From the NCBI RefSeq assembly GCF_002257665.1, contig NZ_MQWB01000001.1, forward strand, positions 2,374,816-2,438,815: a stretch of DNA of 64,000 nt. Direction: 5' to 3'. Each line of letters begins with the position of its first letter. Position 1 is the first letter of the stretch. The position numbers and the translations under genes are program-made. The notes below the pieces were generated by a model. It was not told where the DNA came from and made no database searches. It saw only the letters and a program-made list of their open reading frames with translations. Of the stretch, positions 8,197 through 19,300 are shown in pieces. The stretch is from Rubricoccus marinus. GTDB lineage: Bacteria; Bacteroidota; Rhodothermia; Rhodothermales; Rubricoccaceae.

Positions 8197-9620
8197 GGCT
8201 GGAGGTCTAGAATCCAGTCCGCGACCCGGTCCATGACCGCGGGCGCGTACGACTGCCGGATGGTGCTGTACTCCGTCACGGCGCCGGTTTGGGTGGGCTG
8301 GAACAGATGGTTGAGGTTGGGAAGCACCACCACCTCCGTCCCCTCTGGCGCGCCCGCGAGCGCGTCGACGGCAGCCTCGACGTTTCCGCGCACGCGCACC
8401 TGCTGGTCCCGCGCGGCGAACAGCGCCAGGACTGGAACTGACACCTCGCGGAGCGCCAGCGCTGGATCGTAGCCGAGGTAATACCGCATCCACGGATCGG
8501 AGAGGCCGCTGGCGAGAGCACCGACCCTCTCGCTTGTGACCCCGAGTGCTTGCAGCGCGCTCATGTCCACACCGTCCACCTCGGCGGCGTAGGCCGCAGC
8601 GGCCCGATCGGCCGCCGTCTCGGCGTCGCCAGAGGCCAACGCGTCCAACATCGACGCGATACCCCGCTCGTACGCGCCCGTGGCCTCTGGCGCCAGGCCG
8701 GCTCCCACGATGTCCTTGCTCAACTGGTACTGGATCACCTCGCGGCCCGGGATCGCGGGTCCCGCCAGGAGCACGAGGAAATCCACCGCCTCCGACGCGA
8801 CGGCCACGATCGGCCCGATGGCGCCGCCCTCAGAATGCCCGACGATCCCCACCGACTCCACCTCGGAACGGGTCGCGAGGTATTCGGCGACGGCCTGCGC
8901 GTCCAGCGCGAGGTCTGCCGTCGTGGCGGCGCCGTAGTCCCCCGTCGATGCCGCCGTGCCCCGGTCGTCGTAGCGGAGAACCGCGATGCCGCGCCGCGCG
9001 AGGTAGTCCGAGAGGACGTAGAACAGCTTGTTGCCCGCCACGTCGGAATCCCGCGCCTGCGCCCCAGAGCCGGAGACGAGCACGACGCCCGGAAACGGTC
9101 CCGCGCCGTGCGGAATCGTAAGCGTTCCGGCAATCGTCACGCCTTCGACGGACTGGACGCGGACCTCCTCGGCTTGATAGGGAAAGGGAGCCTTGGGTTC
9201 GTCCAGCGCCAGAGGCGCCGTCGCTACCGCGGCTTCTCCACGCACGTTCTCTTCAGCGACGTCCGCGCCGGCCGTTTCTCCGTCGGAGACGCGACGGAGG
9301 TTGAGCGTCGTCGGCTGCCCCTGAACGAGTTCGCCGGTGATCACGTCGCCCTCCAGCGTGCCCCTGTATACCGCATTGACCGCCGGGACCGTGATGGTGA
9401 GCGTCGTGCCGTCAAAGGTGGTTTCGCCTGTCGAGACGCCCATCGCGCCCTGAGCCGGTACGTCGAGCGTCGTGCTCAGAACGCCGTCGGTTTCCGTGAT
9501 GTGAAACACGGTCGTAAGGCCCGTCCCTTCGACGGTGCCGCTCCAGTCTCCGACGACAGCAGCGGGCTGGGCAGCGGCGGAACCGCACAGGACGAGAAGG
9601 AAGATCAGGAGCCTGCGCAT
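8193..9620 (-). CDS. Secreted alpha/beta hydrolase
   Basis: A Sec signal peptide (MRRLLIFLLVLCGSAAAQ) is followed by a beta-rich N-terminal region of about 120 residues and an alpha/beta hydrolase domain starting near VRVQSVEGVTIAGTL. The nucleophile elbow is GHSEGG; the oxyanion region is VLVSGSGAQ; RYDDRGTAAS is the typical strand-4 motif, and a late NLNHLF gives the catalytic histidine. Related proteins are annotated as dienelactone hydrolase-like or serine aminopeptidase-like enzymes; the substrate is unknown. It is the first gene of a three-gene coupled operon with an ArsR repressor and SdpI, so its expression is probably controlled by that repressor. Confidence 0.83.
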   Translation of the reverse strand: MRRLLIFLLVLCGSAAAQPAAVVGDWSGTVEGTGLTTVFHITETDGVLSTTLDVPAQGAMGVSTGETTFDGTTLTITVPAVNAVYRGTLEGDVITGELVQGQPTTLNLRRVSDGETAGADVAEENVRGEAAVATAPLALDEPKAPFPYQAEEVRVQSVEGVTIAGTLTIPHGAGPFPGVVLVSGSGAQARDSDVAGNKLFYVLSDYLARRGIAVLRYDDRGTAASTGDYGAATTADLALDAQAVAEYLATRSEVESVGIVGHSEGGAIGPIVAVASEAVDFLVLLAGPAIPGREVIQYQLSKDIVGAGLAPEATGAYERGIASMLDALASGDAETAADRAAAAYAAEVDGVDMSALQALGVTSERVGALASGLSDPWMRYYLGYDPALALREVSVPVLALFAARDQQVRVRGNVEAAVDALAGAPEGTEVVVLPNLNHLFQPTQTGAVTEYSTIRQSYAPAVMDRVADWILDLQP

Positions 9621-9634
9621 AGGGAGAGGGCGCT

Positions 9635-9660
9635 AACGGTTCAACGAATCTAGAACCGTT
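9635..9660. promoter_or_regulatory. Inverted repeat, candidate operator of the hydrolase-arsR-sdpI operon
   Basis: AACGGTTC and GAACCGTT form perfect 8-base arms around a 10-base AT-rich spacer. The repeat ends 15 bases before the hydrolase ATG on the minus strand, where a promoter would lie, and is far less GC-rich than its surroundings. Because the operon encodes an SdpR-like repressor, autoregulation through this site is plausible. It could instead act as an RNA hairpin ending the upstream gene at 9685, but no U-tract follows. Confidence 0.5.
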
Positions 9661-9684
9661 GAATCACTATCGCAACACGTCCTC

Positions 9685-10335
9685 TCAGAACCCCACGGTT
9701 ACCCCAACGCCAGAGGCCGTGACCGTCAGCGCTGTCGCGTCCACCAGTTCCACTAGACCGCCGAGCCTCTGGCGTGATGCGAGATACGCGATACCGTCGA
9801 GCACGAAAAGGCCCGCACCCTGGAGAATGAGGGCCGCGCCGTGGCCCTTCCATAGGTCCGCATTTGGCGCGCCCCGCCGGCCCGCGACGTACATGGTCGT
9901 TCCTACGGCCGCGTAGCCCACGTTGAGTCCGAGGTTGACGAGCAGGATGTCAGCGTAGCCGTTCTCTGCGCCGAACGCCGCAGCCCACTCGCCAGAGGCC
10001 TCGCCCGGGCCGCTGGCGAGCCCGATCCCCGCGATGCCCATGTTGATGGCGCCCCACGCGGCTGACTGGATGCCGAACGCGCGCCGCATCCGGTCGGCTT
10101 CGAGGTCGGAGAGCGCGATTAGCACGAGGCCGCCCGCCACGTTCGCCGCACCCCACGCGCCCACGCGCCAGAGGTGTGCCGTCTGGTCCTCGCGCAGGTC
10201 CGCCGAGAGCGCGAGCACGTCGCCAGAGGCTCCGGACGCCAGCGCCTCTTGCGCGGCGAGGGCGCCGGGGAAGAACAGGAGGAGACACGCCGCGAGGCGC
10301 AGCCTCTGGCGGCGGACCACGTTGGAGGGAAGCAT
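9685..10335 (-). CDS. Multi-pass membrane protein with signal peptide, unknown (DUF6992-like)
   Basis: The ATG at 10335 begins a signal sequence (RLAACLLLFFPGALAAQ); a longer upstream extension overlaps the divergent gene and is rejected. The mature part has four to five hydrophobic segments with the pattern WRVGAWGAANVAGG and SAAWGAINMGIAG, which resembles small Bacteroidota membrane proteins of the DUF6992 type. That family assignment is from memory of the pattern and is tentative. Function unknown. It is divergent from the fxsA-like gene, separated by 52 bp that must hold both promoters. Confidence 0.7.
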   Translation of the reverse strand: MLPSNVVRRQRLRLAACLLLFFPGALAAQEALASGASGDVLALSADLREDQTAHLWRVGAWGAANVAGGLVLIALSDLEADRMRRAFGIQSAAWGAINMGIAGIGLASGPGEASGEWAAAFGAENGYADILLVNLGLNVGYAAVGTTMYVAGRRGAPNADLWKGHGAALILQGAGLFVLDGIAYLASRQRLGGLVELVDATALTVTASGVGVTVGF

Positions 10336-10387
10336 CGTAGGAGCGGGACGGGACAGCGTCCATGCCCCTCCCCTGCCCCGCGTTCCC

Positions 10388-10969
10388 ATGACCCTCGGCC
10401 GACTCTTCCTCCTTTTCGTCCTCGTGCCCCTGGCCGACCTCACGCTTCTCGTGTGGGCCGCCGGCCGCATCGGCTTCTGGCCGACCGTCGCGACGGTCGT
10501 GCTCACGGCCGCGCTCGGCTCGTGGATGGCCCGCCGCGAAGGCAGCGCCGCGTGGAAGCGCGTGCAGTCCAAGATGACCTCTGGCGGCGTCCCCGGCCCC
10601 GAGCTCATCGATGGGCTCATCATCCTGATTTCGGGCGTGCTCCTCCTCACGCCCGGCTTCCTGACGGACCTGACGGGCCTGCTCGGCCTCTTCCCGCCGA
10701 CGCGGACGGCGATGCGCAAGGCCCTCGCCTCCGGCTTTCAAAGCGCGATCCAGAACGGGACCGTTCGCGTGGCCTCTGGCGGCTTCGGCCCGATGGGCGG
10801 GCCTATGGGCGGGCCTATGGGCGGTGGGATGCCCGGCGGCATGACGGGTGGCTTTGGAGCGCCCGGCGCGCCGCAGAAGCCTCCGGTTCAGGACGCTGAG
10901 ATCGTGGACGCCGAGATCGTCGAGGAGCACACGCGCCCGCTTCGCTCCAACCGCTCGCCAGAGGCGTAG
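10388..10969 (+). CDS. fxsA: FxsA-family cytoplasmic membrane protein
   Basis: Start ATG 10388. The protein begins LGRLFLLFVLVPLADLTLL and contains GRIGFWPTVATVVLTAALGSW and the segment GPELIDGLIILISGVLLLTPGFLTD, all diagnostic of FxsA/YbaN-like membrane proteins (in E. coli overexpression reduces F-plasmid exclusion of phage T7). Three to four membrane helices occupy the first 110 residues. The C-terminal tail carries a glycine-methionine repeat (GPMGGPMGG type, residues about 137-152) encoded by a short tandem DNA repeat near 10797-10830, then a charged end. Physiological role unknown. Confidence 0.88.
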   Translation: MTLGRLFLLFVLVPLADLTLLVWAAGRIGFWPTVATVVLTAALGSWMARREGSAAWKRVQSKMTSGGVPGPELIDGLIILISGVLLLTPGFLTDLTGLLGLFPPTRTAMRKALASGFQSAIQNGTVRVASGGFGPMGGPMGGPMGGGMPGGMTGGFGAPGAPQKPPVQDAEIVDAEIVEEHTRPLRSNRSPEA

Positions 10970-11097
10970 GCGCAAGCGGGGCGTGGGCTTCTGGCCCTTA
11001 AGGACTCACGAAACGAAGGCGCGGTGCGGGCGAGGTGAAGAGGCGCGCGAGACGCCCGCACGGCAGAACAGCACGCCAGAGGCCCGGTTCGGCCCGC

Positions 11098-12045
11098 ATG
11101 GCGACTCTCCACCTGTCCACTTCTACCCGCCGTCAGATCGTCCGCGCGCGGCGCACCGCCGCCGGGATCCCGATCGGCGCGTGGTACATGGTGATGGCGG
11201 GGCTGGCGTTCAGCATCATGAACGCGCTCGTCAAAGCCGTCTCGGCAGAGCTGCCCACAATGGAGATCGTCTTTGCGCGGACGGTCCTGATGGGCGTGTT
11301 CACGCTCGCGATGCTCCGTCGGGAAGGCGTGAGCCCCATCGGGCACAACCACCGGCTGCTCTTCGCCAGAGGCGCGATCGGGGCGACCGCCCTCAGCCTC
11401 CTCTACTTCGCGCTTGGCCGCATCCCCCTCGGCGACGCGACGACGATCCACTACACCGCGCCGGTCTACACCGCGCTTACGGCCGCGTTCTTCCTGCGCG
11501 AGCGCATCGGCAAATGGGTCGTGCTGGGCACGCTCGTTTCCCTCACGGGCGTGGTGATGATCGCGCAGCCGCAGTTCCTGTTCGGCGGCGACGGGCTGGA
11601 TCCTCTGGCGGTCGGCGCGGCCGTGGCGGCCTCTATCCTCGCGGGCAGCGTCTACACCGTTGTACGGAAGCTGCGCGAGACCGACCACCCGCTCGTGGTC
11701 GTGCTCTCGCTCGCGTGGGTCGGCGCCATCGGCTCGCTCCCCTTCGCGCTGTTCGGCGGGTGGACTGTTCCCACGCCAGAGGCCTGGATGCTGCTCCTCG
11801 CGATCGGCGTGACCACCCAGATCGGGCAGGTCGGCCTCACGAAAAGCCTGCACGCGCTCCCCGCCGGCCAGGCCAGCGCCATCGGCTACGTGCAGATCCT
11901 CTTCGCGTTCGTGCTCGGCGTCGTGTTTTTCGACACGATCCCGAACGGGTGGAGCCTCGCCGGCGCGGGCCTCGTGCTCGTCTCCGTGCTCCTTCTCGGC
12001 CGCCGCGTGCCGCCTGCGCGCGTGGCCTCTGGCGTCAGGGGCTGA
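11098..12045 (+). CDS. EamA-family (drug/metabolite) transporter
   Basis: Ten predicted membrane helices in two EamA repeats, starting at about residues 22 and 165. The start ATG 11098 is selected because the preceding in-frame residues are arginine-rich and unlike a protein N-terminus. Characteristic stretches are MVMAGLAFSIMNALVKAVS at the first helix and HYTAPVYTALTAAFFLRERI at the end of repeat one. Family members export metabolites or amino acids; the substrate cannot be predicted here. Flanked by unrelated genes, apparently transcribed alone. Confidence 0.85.
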   Translation: MATLHLSTSTRRQIVRARRTAAGIPIGAWYMVMAGLAFSIMNALVKAVSAELPTMEIVFARTVLMGVFTLAMLRREGVSPIGHNHRLLFARGAIGATALSLLYFALGRIPLGDATTIHYTAPVYTALTAAFFLRERIGKWVVLGTLVSLTGVVMIAQPQFLFGGDGLDPLAVGAAVAASILAGSVYTVVRKLRETDHPLVVVLSLAWVGAIGSLPFALFGGWTVPTPEAWMLLLAIGVTTQIGQVGLTKSLHALPAGQASAIGYVQILFAFVLGVVFFDTIPNGWSLAGAGLVLVSVLLLGRRVPPARVASGVRG

Positions 12046-12108
12046 GCCATCGGTTCTTGACGGGGAAATCCGCGAGGTGCATCTTCGGGCTCCGCACACG
12101 GTTTGCCC

Positions 12109-13134
12109 ATGCCCGAGGTCGCCCCGCCCACCGTTCCCCTCCTCGCATCTGAGGCGTCTCCCGCCGCTCCGCCAGAGGCCTCTGGCGACGGCGTCGCGCT
12201 CTGCGCCAACTGCGATGCCGTCCAAGTGGGCGCGTATTGCCCGGGGTGCGGTCAGCACCAGTCGAACAGCCGGCTCACGTTGCGGCGGCTGTGGACGGAG
12301 TTTGCCTCGCGCGCGTTCAACGTCAACCGCGGGCTTCTGGCGACGGTCGTGGAGTTGACGAAGCATCCGGGGCAGGTGCCGCTGGATTACGTGGAGGGCA
12401 AACGCCAGAGGTACACCAACCCGCTGACCTACCTCTTCCTCGCGAGCGCGGTGAGCCTGTTCATGCTCCAGTTCTCCGACGCCACGCTCAGAGAGCAGAT
12501 GCAGGAGCAGATCGCGCGGCAAGAGGCCTCTCGCGCCGCCACGGCCCCGCCCTCCGTGGCCGAGGAGACCACCACCGGCGTGCCGCACGACCATGACGGC
12601 GACGGCATAGCCGATCACGCGGATGACCCGCGCGTGGATCTGTTCAGGGCCGAGTTGGACGTTCTCATGGCGGACGGTGGGGCCACGTACGTGGAACGCG
12701 TGATGGAGATGATGAGGCGCTACCAGTCGTTTCTGATGCTGTTGCTCTGCGTCCCCTTCGCGTTGTTGCTACGCCTCCTGTTCGGCCCGAAGCGCAACCT
12801 CGCCGAGATCTCCGTTTTTAGCCTGTACGTGGTCGGTCACGCCATTTTGCTCCTGGCGTTTATCACGCCCCTCCTCATCCGCATGGGCACTCTCGCCACG
12901 ATGCTCGGCACGTTGGCGTATGTCGGGTTCGCCGCGTGGGCGGCCGTCCGGTTCTGGGGCGAGGGCTGGAGCGCCGCCCTCCGGGCCGGCACCGCGATGA
13001 CGGTCGGCATGGCAGCGTACTCGGCGTTCATCGGCCTTGTCTCTATCGTTGCCGTGTTCGGCTCTGCCCTCAGCAAAGCTGACGCGTCATGGTGGTGGCT
13101 CGTCTCACGGATCGCGCGCAACGTGCTGAGTTGA
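12109..13134 (+). CDS. DUF3667 zinc-ribbon membrane protein
   Basis: ATG 12109 is preferred to the TTG six bases upstream. After a short linker containing PPEASG (encoded by a back-to-back CGCCAGAGGC pair) comes a zinc ribbon CANCDAVQVGAYCPGCGQ, then LWTEFASRAFNVNRGLLATVVELTKHPG and RQRYTNPLTYLFLA, the pattern of DUF3667 proteins of Bacteroidota. A long acidic soluble segment separates this from a C-terminal block of about five membrane helices beginning near residue 205. Function unknown in the family. Confidence 0.82.
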   Translation: MPEVAPPTVPLLASEASPAAPPEASGDGVALCANCDAVQVGAYCPGCGQHQSNSRLTLRRLWTEFASRAFNVNRGLLATVVELTKHPGQVPLDYVEGKRQRYTNPLTYLFLASAVSLFMLQFSDATLREQMQEQIARQEASRAATAPPSVAEETTTGVPHDHDGDGIADHADDPRVDLFRAELDVLMADGGATYVERVMEMMRRYQSFLMLLLCVPFALLLRLLFGPKRNLAEISVFSLYVVGHAILLLAFITPLLIRMGTLATMLGTLAYVGFAAWAAVRFWGEGWSAALRAGTAMTVGMAAYSAFIGLVSIVAVFGSALSKADASWWWLVSRIARNVLS

Positions 13135-13145
13135 TGGCCCGCCGG

Positions 13146-13163
13146 GCCTCTGGCGCCAGAGGC
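13146..13163. repeat. 18-bp palindrome GCCTCTGGCGCCAGAGGC
   Basis: Two copies of the window-wide 10-mer in opposite orientation overlap to give a perfect palindrome, 11 bases after the DUF3667 stop codon. Position at a gene end suggests a hairpin in the transcript, but no U-tract follows. Confidence 0.85.
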
Positions 13164-13176
13164 TGAAATCGGATAC

Positions 13177-13198
13177 GTTGGTTGTTCTAACAACCAAC
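13177..13198. promoter_or_regulatory. Perfect 10-bp-arm palindrome upstream of doxX-like gene, candidate operator
   Basis: GTTGGTTGTT, a 2-base centre, then AACAACCAAC. The element ends six bases before the ATG at 13205 and is strikingly AT-rich for this genome. DoxX-family genes in many bacteria are controlled by HxlR, MarR or TetR-type repressors that bind such symmetrical sites; that link is inference. No regulator gene is adjacent, so the binding protein would be encoded elsewhere. Confidence 0.6.
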
Positions 13199-13204
13199 CC
13201 GCTT

Positions 13205-13564
13205 ATGAACGTCACCCTCTGGATCGCGCAGGCTTTGCTCGCGCTCATCTTTCTCGCCTCTGGCGGGATGAAGCTGGTCACGCCGAAGGCGAAGCTGATC
13301 GAAAAGCTGCACGCCCTGGCGCCCATCCCAGCCGGACTCATCAAGGTGATCGGCGTGCTAGAGGTGCTCGGCGCCATCGGCATCGTCGTGCCGGCTCTGA
13401 CGGGGATCATGCCCGGCCTGACGGTCCTCGCCGCGATCGGCTTCATGCTGACGATGATCGGCGCCGCCATCGCGCACGTCCGCGCGGGCGAGCCGCCGGT
13501 CCCCAACGCCGTGATCTTCGCGATCGCCGCGTTCGTGGCCTGGGGCCGCTGGGACTGGCTGTAG
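13205..13564 (+). CDS. DoxX-family membrane protein
   Basis: Four hydrophobic helices in 119 residues, starting MNVTLWIAQALLALIFLASGGMKL, which is the DoxX-like opening, followed by KVIGVLEVLGAIGIVVP and HVRAGEPPVPNAVIFAIAA. An earlier in-frame GTG would place the start inside the operator palindrome, so the ATG is preferred. Family members are small membrane proteins sometimes linked to redox stress or quinone reduction. The dyad at 13177-13198 suggests that expression is regulated. Confidence 0.85.
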   Translation: MNVTLWIAQALLALIFLASGGMKLVTPKAKLIEKLHALAPIPAGLIKVIGVLEVLGAIGIVVPALTGIMPGLTVLAAIGFMLTMIGAAIAHVRAGEPPVPNAVIFAIAAFVAWGRWDWL

Positions 13565-13580
13565 CCCCTGGCGCCAGAGG

Positions 13581-14067
13581 CTAGAACCGCACCGGGGTGC
13601 CGCACAGGCGGCTCCGGAAGATGACGACGACGTCCACGTCGCCGGCGAACGGGTTCGTGCCACGCTGCGCGGGCTCGTACACCGCCGACTTGAGCCCGTC
13701 CTCTGCGGCATCGCGGAGCATCACGTGGATGGCCGAGGCCGAAGACACCTCCACTCGTGCCGCGCGGCCTCTGGCGTCCAGCCGGACCGTCGCGGGCACG
13801 GTGGCTTCGATGCGCGCGCGGCGTGCCAGCTCGGGATACCCGACAGAATCCGCGACCGCGTTCCAGTCCGCCAGTGGTTGATCTCGCGGGTCCACCGGCG
13901 CCACAACGACGACCGGTGGGGACAGGCGCGCCGGTCCATCCGCCATGCATTCGGACCAATCGGGCGAGCCCCCGACGGGGGCAGGGGCTCGGGGCGCGCA
14001 GGCTGCGCACGCGAGGGTGAGCAGGCAGGCCGCCGCCAGAGGTGCAACTCGCGGCGGCCTCCGCAGG

Positions 14068-14075
<8 letters not shown>
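13581..14075 (-). CDS. Lipoprotein with TonB C-terminal-like domain
   Basis: Lipoprotein signal with cysteine in LACAACAP. The C-terminal region, YPELARRARIEATVPATVRLDARGRAARVEV followed by a hydrophobic stretch and VVVIFRSR, has the beta-alpha-beta pattern of the TonB C-terminal/energy transducer fold (described here in parts; the key feature is YPELARRARIEATVPA). A membrane helix and proline-rich spacer typical of working TonB are missing, so it is probably a TonB-fold lipoprotein and not an energy transducer. Its ATG overlaps the end of the topoisomerase gene by eight bases, indicating cotranscription. Confidence 0.72.
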
Positions 14076-16002
<1,927 letters not shown>

Positions 16003-16055
16003 GGTGCGAGGTGTTTCCCTCAAGCTAACAGAGGTGGGGTGTCATCATTCTGGCA

Positions 16056-16075
16056 GCGCCAGAGGCCTCTGGCGC
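16056..16075. repeat. 20-bp palindrome GCGCCAGAGGCCTCTGGCGC
   Basis: Back-to-back pair of the 10-mer in the opposite arrangement to 13146-13163 (tails inward), extended by one base pair on each side, about 55 bases upstream of the topoisomerase start. Confidence 0.85.
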
Positions 16076-16272
16076 CACGGAACTCTGGGCGGCGAGGGCT
16101 CCGGTCTGCTCGTGGAAAGCACGTGGCCGACGAAGCGCCGAGAGGGGCACGCTAGCGGCTCGCCTCTGGCGCGGCTCGCCGGCGTCGCCAGAGGCGAGCC
16201 TCCAGTTGGGCCGGTTGCTGCGCCGGCGGGCTCGTGGCCCAACCGTGCGCCAGACCGAGTCTCCGGCTCCGT

Positions 16273-16300
16273 TTGAGAGGGCTACCGCCTCCCATACTAG
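16273..16300 (+). promoter_or_regulatory. Candidate promoter of the CheB/CheR kinase gene
   Basis: TTGAGA and TACTAG are separated by 16 bases, about 90 bases before the GTG start. The match to a housekeeping -35/-10 pair is moderate; the alternative is a -10 at TATTAT (16335-16340) with no good -35. Bacteroidota-type -33/-7 elements were not seen. Confidence 0.3.
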
Positions 16301-16386
16301 GCATCGCCCCATCCAACCTGTAGGACACATACCGTATTATGAGTGGTGGCTGGATCGCGCGTCCTGTCCGTCTACCTCCTTGACTC

Positions 16387-19300
16387 GTGGCTTCAGATCT
16401 CCCCTCCCCATCAGCCGAGGACTCCTCCAATGACGAGACGCCAGCGGCCCACGTAGGCCTCGTAGGAGCAGAAGAGCCCATCTCGGACGACGAGGCGGTC
16501 GCAACGGATTTCCCTGTGATCGGCCTGGGCGCGTCCGCCGGAGGGCTGGGTGCACTCTCGGACTTTTTCGACGCGCTGCCGCCCCAGAACGAGATCGCGC
16601 TCGTCATCGTGCAGCACCTCTCGCCGGAGCACGAGAGCGAGTTGGCCGAGATCCTGCAGAACCACACGTTCATGCGGGTCTCGCAAGTGGCCGATACGCC
16701 GACGGTGCGGCCGGGGCACGTGTACGTCATCCCGCCTGGCAAAACGCTCACCATCCGAGGCGGGCGGCTTCACCTCGGCGAGCCCGCGCGCGTCCGGGCC
16801 GACCGCGCGCCCATCGACCTGTTTTTCCGCTCGCTTGCCGAGGACCTCGGCCCCCGCTCGGGAGCCATCGTGTTCTCGGGAACGGGCGCAGACGGAGCCC
16901 AGGGCCTCGCCCGCATCAAAGAGCGCGGAGGCCTCACGATGGCCCAGGCGCCAGAGGAAGCGGACTTCCCCTCGATGCCTCAGGCGGCCATCCGAACCGG
17001 GCTTGTGGACCTCGTGGCGCCAGCGGCCGAGATGGCCCGCCGCTTGATCGCGCTGCGGGACCAAAATGGTCTCGTGCTCCCGCCAGAGGCCGAGGACGCG
17101 ACGCCCGACCGCGTCGAGATCCTCGCCGACGTTCTCCGTACGCTGCGCTCCCGCACGGGGCACAGCTTCGACGAGTACAAGCGCTCCACCCTGCTCCGCA
17201 GAATCCAGCGGCGCATCCAGGTCACGGACTCGTCCGGCATGGAGAGCTACCTCCAACGCCTCAAGGACGACCGCTCCGAGGCGCCCGCTCTGCTAAAGGA
17301 CCTCCTGATCTCGGTCACCAACTTTTTCCGGGACCCGGAGGCCTTTGTCGCGCTGGAGCACGAGGCCATCGTGCGCATCATGGCCTCCAAGGCCTCTGGC
17401 GACACCGTGCGCGCGTGGGTACCGGGATGCGCCACGGGCGAGGAGGCGTACACCCTCGCGATGCTGCTCTGCGAGCACGCGCCAGAGGGCGTCGGCATCC
17501 AGGTGTTCGCGACGGACATCGACGAGGCGGCGCTTTCGGTCGCCCGGAGCGGGGAGTACCCGCAGACGATTGAAGCCGACGTGAGCGCCGAACGGCTGCG
17601 GCGCTTTTTCGAGCAGACCGGCAGCGGGTACCGCATCCGCGAGGGGCTCCGACGGGTCATCCTGTTTGCGCCCCACAACGTCCTCGCGGACCCGCCGTTT
17701 TCGCGGCTAGACCTGGTTACGTGCCGAAACCTGCTGATCTACATGCAGAAGGCCGCACAAGAGCGGGTGTTCCAGCGGTTCAGCTACGGTCTCAGGGCGG
17801 GGGGCTACCTCCTGCTCGGCTCCTCCGAGACCGCCTCCGAAAGCCTGTTTGAAGCCGTTGACCGCCGGCTCCGGCTCTACGTCTCGACCTCCTCTCGCCC
17901 GCATCCGGAGCCGAGGCTGTACTACGATGCGGCCTCTGGCGCGGGCTTTACCGCGCCGCCTGCCTCATCAGAAGAGGAGCAACCGCTGACGCCAGAGGCG
18001 GCGTACGAAGCCTGGACCCTGCAGCGCCACACGCCGCCTCGGTTGCTGCTGAACAGCCGCCACGAGGTCACACACGTGTTCGGCGGGGCCGGAAGATTTC
18101 TGACCGAGGGCGAGGGCCGCGTTACGCAGGACATCCTCTCGCGCGTGCTCAAGCCGTTCCGGCCGGGGCTCCGCTCCGCGCTGCACGCGATCACGTCCGG
18201 CGGGCGGGGCACCAGCGAGTACGTCCGGCTGGACGACGAGATCGTCCGCGTCCACGCGGCTCTTGTAGACGCGCCGGGCCTTCCCAAGAGCACCACGGAA
18301 GTCGTCTTCGAGGTTCTCAGCGCCGACGCCGCCGACGTGCTCGGGGCGCACCCCGTCGACGTCGGGGACGAGGACCCCGCTGTGGCCCGTCTGGAAGCCG
18401 AGCTCAGCCGTGCCAAGGTGCGGTTGCAAGAGAGCCTGGAAGAGCACGAGACGAGCAACGAAGAGCTCCGCGCCTCTAACGAGGAGTTGCAATCCTTGAA
18501 TGAGGAACTGCAGTCCACGACGGAAGAGCTGGAAACCTCCAAGGAGGAGCTCCAGAGCATGAACGAGGAGCTCATCACGCTAAACCAGGAGCTCCGCACC
18601 AAGGTCAGCGAGCTCAACCAGGCGTACGGCGACCTCGTGAACCTCATGCAGTCCACGGACATCGGGACGCTGTTCTTGGACCGCGAGCTCCGCGTCAAAC
18701 GGTTCACGCCCAAAGCGACCGACCTTTTCCACCTGCTCCCGACCGACGTCGGCCGCCCGCTCGGCCACATCGCGCACACGCTTCTAGACGTGGACCTCAC
18801 GGCCGAGGTGGAGCGGGTGCTCGACACGCTTCAACCCGTCGAGCAGGAGGTCACAGCCGAGAGCGGCGTTTACCTCTTGCGCGTCGTGCCGTACCGCACC
18901 GAGGACGACAAGATCGACGGCGTCGTCGCGTCGTTTTTCAACATCTCGGCGCGCCGCCGTGCCGAAGCCGAGGCTTCCACTCGCGCCGACCAGCAGGCTG
19001 CTGTTGCCGAGCTTGGACGGCTCGCGCTGGAAGGCACCAAAACCGCAGGCGAGATCTTCAGCGCGGCGTGCGCCGCCGTGTGCCAGACGCTCGGCTCGGA
19101 CGCCGCGAAGGTGCTTGAGCACCGCCCAGACACGCACGATCTCTTGCTCGTCGAGGGGCAGGGCTGGCACGACGGGATTGTGGGCGAGGCAGCGGTCCCG
19201 GACGGGGACGCCTCCCAGGCCGGGTACACGCTGTTGCAAGAGGGGCCCGTCATCGTGCGGGACTACGCCTACGAGAGCCGCTTCGAGTCCCCCACCCTTC

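Larger units (their letters stand above)
16003..16386. other. 384-bp intergenic region between topoisomerase B and the CheB/CheR kinase
   Basis: This divergent gap must hold promoters in both directions. It contains a 20-bp palindrome at 16056-16075, two further single CGCCAGAGGC-family copies near 16163 and 16187, a candidate promoter at 16273-16300 and an AT-rich TATTAT at 16335-16340. No open frame with protein-like character and no RNA gene was recognised. Confidence 0.6.

Noticed and set aside
12075..12108. TTGACG near 12057 as a promoter for the DUF3667 gene
   Set aside because: The best -10 at the right spacing (CATCTT) matches only half the consensus.
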